64,000 nucleotides of DNA from Platerodrilus igneus. Taxonomy: Eukaryota > Arthropoda > Insecta > Coleoptera > Lycidae. The number at the start of each line of letters is the position of its first letter. Position 1 is the stretch's first letter. Shown here in pieces: positions 9,142 through 18,650 of this stretch. The stretch covers positions 434,001-498,000 of the forward strand of contig JARFIW010001488.1 in the NCBI GenBank assembly GCA_036346225.1. Reading direction: 5' to 3'. The notes below the pieces were generated by a model, which was given only the letters and a program-made list of their open reading frames with translations, did not search any database and was not told the DNA's origin. Position numbers and translations under genes: made by a program.

Positions 9142-9213
9142 GCTTCCGTGGTGTAGTGGTATCACGCACCCTTCACACGGGTGAGGCCTCCGGTTCGATC
9201 CCGGACGGAAGCA
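9142..9213 (+). tRNA. tRNA-Val (CAC)
   Basis: The acceptor stem GCTTCCG pairs with CGGAAGC (9206-9212), with discriminator A at 9213. D-arm TGGTGTAGTGGTATCA; anticodon stem CACCC/GGGTG with loop TTCACAC gives anticodon CAC (valine). T-arm CCGG-TTCGATC-CCGG. No intron. T5 at 9218-9222 serves as Pol III terminator. Confidence 0.96.
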
Positions 9214-9364
9214 TCGCTTTTTAAAACCCCTGCGCCATGATGTTTTACTTTTCTATAGCTTTGGAGATTTACTTGGGAGCAGCTGAATCTCAATGGAGCA
9301 GCCTGGGTGGACGTGTGGTAGCGTGTGCTGAAAAAACGTTTAATGCTTGAATTTTTGTAAAAAG

Positions 9365-10932
9365 ATGAGAAGAAGCATAATCAGAAGATGCCACTGCACA
9401 ACGACGCTGGCTGCACTCTTCCTTGTAATGGCCTCGCTGGCTGCAGCTGCTATTCCGGTCCAGGAGGATCCTGCTTGGAATAGATTTTTGGAGAAATGCG
9501 TGAGAGTTGAGAGCGAGCAGGTAGGTCATCTGCAAAATGAGCCCGTAGAAGCAGACGAAATTATTTTGATTGTTGAGCCAGAAATAGGAGAAATACCACC
9601 TCTTGTCGATAGACTCAGTACGGTTGCCAAAATCACATTGATCTACAGGCTGGGTCATCTGGGGAATGAAGAGACAGAGGAAAAGAGGAGGGTGTGCTGC
9701 TTTCTTTACTTGAGAAAATTTCTACTCTCGAGAAGCTACAAGAAGTTGTGCTTCAGAGATGCGAGCTGAAGGAAGCTCCAGAGGCACTCACAAAGGCGAA
9801 GAATCTGCACACGCTGGACCTAGGGGAGAACAATATTAAGACCATCAGCTCTTTTCCTGTATATCCTAGCCTGAAGAAACTGAGCCTCAGAAAAACGAAC
9901 TGGAGGTAATTGAAGGATCTGGGCTCGGTTTACCCAAACTAGAAGATATAGATCTCTCCGAGAACCCTGGTCTTAGAATCGAGACTCTCGGCACTCTTTC
10001 TAAGCTCATGACGGTAAACCTTTCCTACTGCAACTACGAATCCATTCCTACATGTCTCAACGGCTATTCAGAAAGCCTAAGAATTCTCTATCTAGAAGGA
10101 AACAACCTGAAGAGTGTTGAGAGGCTGGAAAATATTAAGAATCTGACGGAGATCTATTTGTGCAATAACCAGCTGATTAGCTTCCCATATAATCTACTAG
10201 CAATAGGGCTGCTAGAAGTACTCGACGTGGGACGTAACCCCATAAAGGAGTTCGTCTGTCCTGAAGATTTACGCACATTGCTCCTTGCTCTCTCCATGAA
10301 CTACACGCAGATCGACGACTTATCTCTGGAAGAACTCTACAAGTGCTTTCCTGTTCTAAGAGAGAGCTCTCTTTCTGGAACACAGGTCACATCGATCACC
10401 CCCGGAATTCTAAAGCTGGCCTATCTCAGGAGTTTGAAATTAGCATCCTGCTCTAAGCTCAAAAGGATATCTGTAGAGACCCTGAATCTAAATGACTTAG
10501 TAGAGCTGATGACCGTTGGATGTGACAATTTAACCGAAGGAAGAGGGATTCCTGACCTAATTAACATGAGAAATTCTACAGACAAAAAGTCTCAACGGAG
10601 GAAGAAAGGTATCAAAGATAGAAGAAAAACTAGATAGAGCAAAGAAAAAGATAGGGGATTTAAAGAAGAGACGCGAATATCTACTAAAGACAAACAAAAG
10701 CATGCAGAAATTAAAAAGGGAGTTGGAGAATCAGAATGGCCAAAGCCCTATGCCTTCCCAGGATATGGGGCTAGAGCCAGAGGCAGCAGAAGCCATAGAG
10801 AATTCGTGTCCTGTCGCAGAAAATCCATATGATGAGCGAGCTAAGTTGAGTATCTCAAAACCATTCACTCCTGATTCTCCTGCATCCCCAGATGAGGAAT
10901 TAACCAGGGAATCTTGGGAAGATAAAGAGTAG
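9365..10932 (+). CDS. secreted leucine-rich-repeat protein with C-terminal coiled coil; frame broken at four homopolymers
   Basis: Four frame changes split this gene. Each is restored by one extra base in a homopolymer: G3 at 9690-9692, A5 at 9891-9895, A2 at 10563-10564 and A3 at 10614-10616. Joined, it gives 523 aa: a signal peptide (hydrophobic TTLAALFLVMASLAAAA), then LRR units such as LHTLDLGENNI, LKKLSLRKNEL, LEDIDLSENP, LRILYLEGNNL and LTEIYLCNNQL from ~9790 to ~10540, a basic coiled coil, and a Ser/Pro/Glu tail. A fifth undercall near 10922-10930 could move the stop to 10997. Start is ATG 9365; the TTG at 9347 was rejected. Either assembly error or a decaying copy; the frames are too well kept for old decay. 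LRR units suggest protein binding, perhaps to host targets (inference). Confidence 0.68.
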
Positions 10933-11033
10933 GCAAAGGAGATCCAAAAAGAACTAGCGAAGACAGTTTACAGCAAGAGTTAAAGAAGAAGCGCTAGTCT
11001 CGGAAAAAATTATTAGCAGCTGCTATAACTCTT

Positions 11034-12574
11034 CTATTCTCTGGGTAGCCGCCTCCTAAGAAGCAAGTTCTGCTCTCTCAAGATGGCTAGCTCTCCCAGC
11101 ATGTTCTTCCCCACAGATGCTTTGTCGGCCTTGTGAGCCCCCACTAAGTTCTTTAGGTCTTTAAGCATCTCCCTAGTTTCCTCAATCTCTGGAGGACATT
11201 TCTCTCTCTTCTCCATCATCTCTCTGACACTTTTCAGCCTCCCCACGACTTGCTTAATTCTCCCAAGGACTTCCTCGCTTTTCTTCTGAAGAATGTCCGC
11301 TTTCCTGCGGATACTCACCTCCATTTCTTTCGATTCATCGATCAGCTCCTTCATCTCGTCAACCTTCTTTGTCAAAGCTTCCAGAACCACCGACATTCCT
11401 CTCACCACATCATATTCCATCTTATTCAGGATCTTTCTGGATACAATCTCAAACTCCTCCTCTGTCTCCATCTTAAGTACAGAGAGGTCTAGTTCTCTGT
11501 ATTTTTTCACCAGACCCAAAAGGAAGTCTATTTTCTTCACGAGGACTTTTTCTAGCGCAAAAGCAAATGGAGCAGATGCCTCTTCTATCCTGGGAATTCT
11601 CCCTTCCCTTCCTCTCAGACGGATCGCCCTGACAGACACTCCGTAGAACAGAAGCACTCTTCCTCTGATCAGAAACGCTTCCTCTCCACTCAGCCCTGAG
11701 TACACTTCAAATGGCCCTCTCTGCTCCAACTCCACCACTTTCTCGCCATCAGAGACGAAGAGGTTTTTCCGAGGACTAAGCGTGCTGCTCTCCTTGATTA
11801 TGGTACAGCTCCCCTTATAAATGTACTCCAGCTCAAAGTCCCTTGCTCTTCTGTACACCTCCACCCCGCTCTCGTAAACAATGACTAGTCCCCACTCAGT
11901 TACCACCTGCTCGAGGACCCTTTCTCCTAGGAAGGAGACTGGCTCAGGGGCCAGTTTTATCGCTCTCTTGTAGCCCACAGACTCTCTTTTTCCTACTTCT
12001 TTTTCCAGTACCTCCGCTAGCTCAAAAAGAGAGAACTCCTTCTTACTCCCCTCTCCTGGCGCCAAATCCCCTCTTCGCCAGCTAAATCGCTCTGTCTCCC
12101 CCACATCTTCTTTTCCCACGAGGATAAATCGCTCTTCTCTGTAGCACAGAGCTTGTATTTTCCTGTCTGCTTTTTTGAATGTGACCACTCTCTCTGTGCT
12201 CCTTCCATTCATGAGTGAGTTTACGTCGAATATCTCTATCTCCCCTCGCTTCTTCAAGATAACCATCTTCCTTCTCTAAAGTACACTGCTGTCGGCTTGG
12301 CATCCAGCAACACGCTAGCTCTCCTGCCGTCTCCTAGCGAGTACACAGAAATCTGCCCGTCTGATACGACTGCCACCAGCTCTCCAGAGGCATCCACATA
12401 TCCTCCTATAGGGGTAGCAGCTTCTTCTATTGGATATGATTTCAGTGTATCATTGGGATATAAATACCGAGCTATCTCTTTCTTGGTGATAGCCACTAAC
12501 CCGTTATCGTATGGCAGAATCTCTATTCTATCTATGGGAATCTCGTTTAAGACTCTCCTATCCCTCTCTTCCAT
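11034..12574 (-). CDS. Nup82/Nup88-like nucleoporin (beta-propeller plus coiled coil), one frame break
   Basis: Two minus-strand frames (12574-12254 and 12266-11034) rejoin if one G is added at 12270-12271, giving 513 aa. The first ~300 residues are short beta-strand repeats (VAVVSDGQISVYSL, MVILKKRGEIEIF, WGLVIVYESGVEVY), consistent with a beta-propeller; the last ~170 are coiled coil. That layout fits the Nup82/Nup88 family, which anchors Nup159/Nup214 on the cytoplasmic face of the pore, but no diagnostic motif is visible, so the assignment is structural inference. A Nup159/214-like gene lies at 29321. Confidence 0.5.
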
Positions 12575-12654
12575 CCAGAGATTTTTATTAAAAAAGTCTA
12601 CCTTTAATAAGGCGAGCAGCGTGTCACAGAGGGCAGTAGCTAGCTATGTTTCTT

Positions 12655-14316
12655 CTAGCTCTGTCCTTCATCACTTTTCTTAAGCAAATCACTGGCATAT
12701 AAATAGACCTCGCCATCATCTTGCGGGCTGGAGTGGGTGTACTCCGACTGAGAAGTGAGCTTTCCATGGATTGTTATATGGCTGGCTGCTAGCTCTGGCG
12801 CTACATGGTATGCTGTAGCCACCTCAGGCTTCTTAATTAGAATAGGAGTGGCTCTTTTGACAGGAACCTTCACAACTCTCACCCGCCTGGGCCTCCTTAT
12901 TCTTCTTGCTCTAACGGGTTCTTGGTAGACAGGCTGATAGAGAGGGGTTTCTGTAAACTCAGAAACTTCTGCATCTGCCTCTTCTTGATATCCTGGGTCG
13001 CTTTGGTACTGCATGTCTGTTGCTATAGAAGGCCTTGAAGGCCTCCTTGAGCGCCTCAAACGTCTTTTCAGGGGCTTCTGAGGTCTTTTTGGAAGGGCGC
13101 TAGACTCAGGCAACCGCCTCTCTATTCTATCTATCAGCTTCTGCAATTGCTTCTTTATGCTTCTGTCTTTTCTGGCCCTTGAGTGGCTGTCGCTACTGCT
13201 GGAAAAGCCTTCGCTTTCACCTTCGTCTCCATCTTCTTCTCCGTCTCCATTGCCTCTTCTATTCCTATTCCTACTTCTACGAGCGACTCTCTTCCTTCGG
13301 CTTCTTTCTATGGGCATTTTTTCCCTCAAGCTCTCCCGGCCTAATCCTCTCCTATCCCCTTTCGAAACCCTCGGAACGTCTCTATCCAGATTTCTGCTTC
13401 TTGGAGAGGCCTTTTCTCTTCCTGTTGTATCGCTGCTCAGAGCATCTTCATCCAGATCACTCGAGACTCTTCCCTTCCTGCTTTTTCTTACAGGACTTGT
13501 TGTGTTTACTGCTGCCTCTCCCAGAGAGCTTTTTATTCCCCTGGCCATCTCAGTGGAAGGAGCAGCTCCAATGGCTGGCTGTGTGTTAATGCTGATGACT
13601 ATTTTCTTGTCGTACCTTCCTAGCTCTATATCTCCATCTTTTTTCAGGGCTTCTCGCTCTCTTCTCAAAAATCCATCGCCTCTGGTTGCATTCGCCCCTG
13701 TTGCCAAAGAAGGTCCGCTAGACCCAGTGGTCTGATTTCCTGCAGAGATAGATGAAGCTAAAGAACTTCCTAGAGAGCTGGGCGAAGTGCTTAGAGAAGT
13801 GGAGGGCGAAGTCAAAGAAGTAGCTAAGGACGCGCTCGGAGGAGTCGTGCTCAGGGAGGGATTAAGAGGGATGTTGGATGGGATGCTCAAAGGAGTGCTT
13901 GATGCGCTGCTGCACCATGTGCCAGAGCACTCGCCCCTCCTGCCGGGAGAGTCCATGTTGAACCCCAGGAACCTGCCCTTTTCCTGGCCCATGCTTCCGA
14001 GGAACACGCGCATACTATTCACGTCTGGGATAGAAGTGCCTTTCTGCTGCTCGCCCCAGCTGAGTCCTTTGTAGTAGGGAGAAGCTCCTATTCCTGCTCC
14101 ATATCCCTGCATACAAAGATATTTGATCCGCTTCAGAAGTCCCTGTGCATCAGAGTTGTTCCATCCTGTGAGCCGCGGGTCGCTGTACATCCTCTCCATA
14201 AGAAGATACTTTCTGCACTCCTCTTGTATATCTGGCCGTGTCCCCACGAAGCTTGCCACACACCCCTTAAGGAGCAGCAGCGTCCACAGGGCCACCTGTT
14301 TCCGCACAATAAACAT
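12655..14316 (-). CDS. secreted Ser/Thr- and Arg-rich protein (553 aa), candidate spore wall or polar tube component
   Basis: N-terminal signal peptide (VALWTLLLLKGCVAS), a ~130-residue Cys-containing domain, then a mucin-like Ser/Thr/Pro-rich segment (LSTSPSSLGSSLASS-type repeats), a long Arg/Lys-rich, RS-like region with GDGEEDGDEGES acid runs, and an Arg-rich C-terminus with RRIRRPRRVRVVKVP. No known domain is recognised. Secretion plus low complexity is typical of microsporidian spore-wall, polar-tube or exported proteins; which one is not decidable. The ATG is preceded by an unusually long, gene-free stretch. Confidence 0.6.
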   Translation of the reverse strand: MFIVRKQVALWTLLLLKGCVASFVGTRPDIQEECRKYLLMERMYSDPRLTGWNNSDAQGLLKRIKYLCMQGYGAGIGASPYYKGLSWGEQQKGTSIPDVNSMRVFLGSMGQEKGRFLGFNMDSPGRRGECSGTWCSSASSTPLSIPSNIPLNPSLSTTPPSASLATSLTSPSTSLSTSPSSLGSSLASSISAGNQTTGSSGPSLATGANATRGDGFLRREREALKKDGDIELGRYDKKIVISINTQPAIGAAPSTEMARGIKSSLGEAAVNTTSPVRKSRKGRVSSDLDEDALSSDTTGREKASPRSRNLDRDVPRVSKGDRRGLGRESLREKMPIERSRRKRVARRSRNRNRRGNGDGEEDGDEGESEGFSSSSDSHSRARKDRSIKKQLQKLIDRIERRLPESSALPKRPQKPLKRRLRRSRRPSRPSIATDMQYQSDPGYQEEADAEVSEFTETPLYQPVYQEPVRARRIRRPRRVRVVKVPVKRATPILIKKPEVATAYHVAPELAASHITIHGKLTSQSEYTHSSPQDDGEVYLYASDLLKKSDEGQS

Positions 14317-14615
14317 ATTCCATCCATTCCCAGCTCTTTTAAATCATTAACTTATACAAAACAGAGTTTGGAATCTCTCCAATGATTTCCTTCCCATGAT
14401 CTACCACACCCATAAACAACATTATTTCCCTCCCAACGCCAATATTCTATACTCCTACTCTTCTCGTCTTTGCCCTCACTCATTCCGCGCCTATTCATCT
14501 CTCCTAAATTGCGCACATTTCTGAGACTCGTCCTGCTTATTCATTTGCCCGAAATATCCCACATTAAGGCCCCCAATAATTAAAATATAAATATTTTTGT
14601 TTCTTTACAGAGAAC
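14317..14615. other. intergenic region, ~300 bases
   Basis: Between divergent starts of the 553-aa secreted protein and ARF. It is A/T- and C-rich, with AATTAAAATATAAATATTTTTG just upstream of ARF acting as a likely TATA/initiator region. No ORF or RNA gene was recognised. A pyrimidine tract ending in ACAG at 14600-14610 precedes the ARF ATG, but no 5' splice site partner is seen. Confidence 0.4.
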
Positions 14616-15215
14616 ATGGGAACAGTCTTCAGCAACATCTTTAGCTTCTTCTCCACGAAAACGCCCAAGAGGATTTTGATGGTGGGGCTCGACGGAGCGG
14701 GGAAATCCACCATTCTCTATGGAATCCAGAACAGAAACGGGGGAGAGGTGCAGACAGTCATCCCCACAGTGGGTTTTAATGTAGAAAACATCAAGATAGG
14801 AAATGTCACTCTGAACGTCTGGGACATTGGAGGGCAGCAGAAAATTAGGACGCTCTGGGGGTTTTATGCAGACAAGCTTTCTGGGCTCATATATGTGATC
14901 GACATTGAGGACATGCCCAGGTGGGAGGCAGCAGTTGAGGAGCTCAAGAAGCTCATTGAAAAAGACAATCTGGAGACCACCTCTGGGGAGAAGTACCCGG
15001 TGCTTATTTTCGCGAACAAGAAAGATAAGGTCAGTCCAAACGAGCTCGAGGGCATGGTTGAGAAGCTTGTTGAGAAGCTTTCGCGGGCAAATCTATTTGC
15101 GGGAAGGCCGTGGAAGATGCATGTGTGCTCTGCAATCGACAAGGACATGCGGGATATTCTCACGGGCATGATGTGGATCGCGAAGAATCTTACAGAGCCA
15201 GAAGAAGCTTCTTAA
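14616..15215 (+). CDS. ARF1: ARF-family small GTPase
   Basis: ARF GTPase of 199 aa acting in vesicle coat recruitment at the Golgi. Seen: Met-Gly N-terminus for N-myristoylation, amphipathic N-helix, P-loop GLDGAGKST near residue 24, switch [10 protein letters not shown], switch [16 protein letters not shown] guanine specificity motif and CSA G5 motif. Slightly longer than ARF1 (181 aa), owing to insertions in the second half. Divergence from ARF1 could also fit an Arl protein; PTVGFNVE and WDIGGQ favour ARF. Confidence 0.9.
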   Translation: MGTVFSNIFSFFSTKTPKRILMVGLDGAGKSTILYGIQNRNGGEVQTVIPTVGFNVENIKIGNVTLNVWDIGGQQKIRTLWGFYADKLSGLIYVIDIEDMPRWEAAVEELKKLIEKDNLETTSGEKYPVLIFANKKDKVSPNELEGMVEKLVEKLSRANLFAGRPWKMHVCSAIDKDMRDILTGMMWIAKNLTEPEEAS

Positions 15216-15239
15216 GAATAAAGCGCTATTTAAATTTTT

Positions 15240-17287
15240 ATGGAAGGGCTTCTGCGTCTAACCAAGGAGCACGCGGAAGGGCGGGCTTCCCTGAAAACGA
15301 TGCTCCACGAGTTCAAAGCGAAGAGAGAGACCCTATCAGAGAGAGAAAGAGAGCTTTTCACGGCATATCTGATCAAGTCTTCTCTTGACTCACTCCAGCT
15401 GGGGAAAGGGCTAGGGGAGCACTCTGAGGCAATGCAAAGCCTAAATATGTCTGGTTTTTCTCCGGGGATTTTCTCTGTCTACTTCAAGCTTCTGAAGAAT
15501 ACAAAGTACAGGCACAGGGAAGAGATAGCAGAGAGGATGAGCGAGGCAATTGAAAGAGTGAACTTTGGGGGCACTCTAGAAGAGAGAATCTATTTATTTG
15601 TAAAGGCTATGGAGAGTACGATCAGTTCAGTCAAGAACATGAAGCTAGTCGTTATAAGCGCCTACAAAAAGGGAGCAGAGGAAGATTTTCTGTTTTTCTA
15701 CGCCAAGATGATGCTAAAAGAGGGGTGGGAGATAGAGGAAAGCAGGAGGATGGGAGAGCGAATGAAGAGCGAGATAAGAAGCATAGGGCTAGAAAAGATG
15801 GTCGGGTACTTGAAAGAGAGAATCCAGCTGGTAGACGGGCTTGTGGAGCGGAGATGGGGGCTGTCTCGCTCCTGCTGGAAAGGATCAGAGAAGCCTTTAT
15901 CAGAGGATATGTAGAAGAGAAAGAAAAAGGCTTTGTAATAGCGTGTCTTCAGAAAGTGGCCTGCGCAATCGAGAGCAGAGGAGAAGGCACGGTCGCTGTA
16001 GTGGGAGGGGAAAGAAGAGCTCTTCTATACTCAGAAAAATCTCTGGTAAGCCATTTGGAGAAGAGCGGCGAGAATGAGCTAGAGCTTTTTGTGCGCATGA
16101 ATGAGAAAGAGATAGAAAGGGTGAGAGATCCAGAAGCAAGGAAAAGAGCAGTCATTAGAATAGCAGAGATGGGAGATGCGGCAAGCAGGCTCAGGAAAAG
16201 CATGGCAGAGAGAGTGGTGGAGCTAAAGAGAGAGCTAGAAGAGAGATATGACATCTATGCCGACATGCTCTTCAACAAAGGAAGTTTCAGTGGGTACTCA
16301 GAGAAGAACGAGCTTTTTCTCTCCCTGAGCCTTCTTCTTCTGCTCGTAGAATACGGGTACAAGGGGCGCATCAATGACATTATTTCCAAGCTGGGAAGAG
16401 TGATGAAAGAGGCTGTATTTAATGTTAGAAGAGAAGGGACGAGCGTGGAAAGAGTCTCTTTCAGGACATCTCTCCTGACTATCTCTGCTCCCAGCAAGAA
16501 CACGCTGGTGGAGAACAAGGAGGCTTCTTCTCTGGAGGTTCTTGGGCTGGTCAGTGAGGCGATCGTGAAGATAATAGACAAGACCGATTTGAGCAAGATT
16601 CTTCTTCTAGACCTCTTCAACCAAACTGTCTATGGCATAGGGGAGGAACACGAGGAGATTGTTACAGCCAGCGCAAAGATCCTCGCCAGAATCCTCTTCA
16701 GATACAGGGAGATAGACAATGGAAGGGTGATATACGGGCTTTCATCTGTCCGCACTGAGGATGGAAGTTGGGGTGAGAGCCAGGCTGGGGATGCTTCTTC
16801 CAGCACAGACAAGGACAATGTGCTTGTTCTCTGCAACAGGCTCTTCTTGAGGATAGACAGGGCTGGATTCTCGCTCTCTGCAAGGAGCTCTCTTCTAAAA
16901 GTAGTTATTGTTATTTTCGAGGTCTCTGGAGACTTCATGGCAGGAAGAGTCGACAGGCTCTTTCTAGACCCTGTTCTAACTCACTACGAGTCAGATCGAT
17001 TCAGCGAGATGAAAAGAAAGGAGTATGCTACCCTTGTATGGTTCTTTAGAATGTTTCTGGAAAACAGCAGATTTACTCGGAAAGATCTTCCCGTAGCTAA
17101 GTCTTTTTCTAGAATCATTAGAGTTCTTCTGGGCCTCTACGACAGAAGAGTTGAAGGAGTTTCGTCTCTCGTTGAAGAGATCTGTGCTAAAGAACGAGGT
17201 TTCTTCTTCTCTCTCTTCAGGGAGATCCGGCATGAAAAAAGGCTCTCTTTAAACACCTCCTCCTCTATTGAGAAACTCCTGTCATAG
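15240..17287 (+). CDS. hypothetical large helical protein (682 aa), one frame break
   Basis: Frames 15240-15914 and 15725-17287 rejoin when the G5 at 15856-15860 is read as G6. The product is alpha-helical and charged (Glu/Lys/Arg, Leu), with no motif I recognise; helical-repeat or tethering-complex subunits would look like this. The start follows TAAATTTTT directly before the ATG, 24 bases after the ARF stop, so the two may be co-expressed or their transcripts may overlap. Confidence 0.62.
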
Positions 17288-17385
17288 CCCGTCTTTTCTA
17301 ACAAGAACTTTGTAGTAGAGGCAGGCCGGCAGCTTCTTGAGCCCTCCATTTGATTTTATTTTCCCTTGAATTTTTGCGGAGAAAA

Positions 17386-18420
17386 ATGAAGATCAAGAGT
17401 CCTCCGCCAGACACAGTTTCCTCTCTCCAGTTTAATGAGTTCCTTCTGTGTTCCTCCTGGAACTCTTCTGTCTCTCTCTACGACGTCTCTTCCAACAAAG
17501 TTCTTTTCTCATCCACTCTCTCTTCTCCTGTTCTAGTGAGCAGGTTCGCAGGAGAAGAGCAATTTGTGTCTGGTGACCTGGATGGGAGAGTGCATCTAAC
17601 CACGTTCAGAGAAAACAAGGTTTTATTCGATGCAAGCACTTCCAGGGCAGAGAAAGCTGGAGAGAAGAGCGCCGCCCACTACTACAGCTCTCTTTCTTCC
17701 ATAAAAACGGTCGACTTGCACGGAGACGAGATCATTGCTGGCACATGGAGCAAAAAGGCCGTCTCTTACGATCTAAGAGCAGGGAAAGTCACAAGGACCA
17801 TCTTGCTGAGTGGAAGAGTCATGTGCTCTTCACTGCAGGGAGACACTATTGCATTAGCTCTGAGTGATAATACAATTAGGCTGCTGGACCTGAGGAGCTA
17901 TTCGATTGTGGAGAGCAGAAAGAGCGTGATTGAGGATTCGAAGATCTGTAGTGTGCTTCTGACAGAGGGAGCAGAGGGAAAGATGCTTTTCTACTCGAGC
18001 ACTAATGGGAAGACTTGTGTCTCTTTCCTAGAAGAGGGTTCTGCTGGTCGGAGCTACGTCTTCAAATCTCACAGAGCACACTTTGGGGGAATGGAGACAG
18101 CCTTCCCAGTAACTGCTCTGGAAATAAATTCAGATGGAGGTCTTCTCACGGGAGGATTTGATGGGAATGTCTACGAATGGGACATTTCAAAGAAGAAGCA
18201 GGTGAGAAGGGCATTCAGCGGAAACAGGCCAGTGGCGCACGTTGCCATCAGAAAAGATAGGTCTGGAAAAGCGGGCAGAGAAATGGCTATCAGCACGGAA
18301 AATGCCAGAATGAGAGCTGATGGAGAGCAAAAGGAGAATCTGATTCCGATCTCTGGAATAGAAACAGCCAACGACTCGCTCTACAGAGAGGAGCCTTGTG
18401 AAATTCACGTCATAGCTTAA
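17386..18420 (+). CDS. BUB3: BUB3/RAE1-type WD40 protein, most like BUB3
   Basis: Beta-propeller protein of the spindle assembly checkpoint (344 aa). Key matches: the N-terminal PPPDTVSSLQF followed by FLLCSSWNSSVSLYDV, and the late block YVFKSHRAHFGG ... FPVTALEIN with LLTGGFDGNVYEWD, which corresponds to the BUB3 YAFKCHR/YPVNAI region. RAE1/GLE2 is the close alternative. The start is the ATG at 17386, preceded by GAATTTTTGCGGAG; an upstream TTG extension was rejected. The C-terminal ~45 residues are charged and extend beyond the propeller. Confidence 0.83.
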   Translation: MKIKSPPPDTVSSLQFNEFLLCSSWNSSVSLYDVSSNKVLFSSTLSSPVLVSRFAGEEQFVSGDLDGRVHLTTFRENKVLFDASTSRAEKAGEKSAAHYYSSLSSIKTVDLHGDEIIAGTWSKKAVSYDLRAGKVTRTILLSGRVMCSSLQGDTIALALSDNTIRLLDLRSYSIVESRKSVIEDSKICSVLLTEGAEGKMLFYSSTNGKTCVSFLEEGSAGRSYVFKSHRAHFGGMETAFPVTALEINSDGGLLTGGFDGNVYEWDISKKKQVRRAFSGNRPVAHVAIRKDRSGKAGREMAISTENARMRADGEQKENLIPISGIETANDSLYREEPCEIHVIA

Positions 18421-18650
18421 TAAAGCAGAAATGTAGCACTCTCCTTCTACTATCCACAGGCTTCAGGAACTTTTTAGCTTAATTGTCGCAGTGTTTTATG
18501 GTTTCCCAGAGCCCCTAGAGAGTGCCTCGGCCCCCCTTTACACATCTTTTTGCATTTCTAGAAGGGTGCCAGCCACAAATAAATGCCCGCCATGTGTCCT
18601 GGTCTCCAGAAAGGTAAGTAGTGACTCATTGGATCTCTTTAATTAACTCT

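Noticed and set aside
13157..13735. Plus-strand frame of 192 aa opposite the secreted protein
   Set aside because: Leu/Ser/Phe-rich mirror of an Arg/Glu/Ser-coding strand; no start context.
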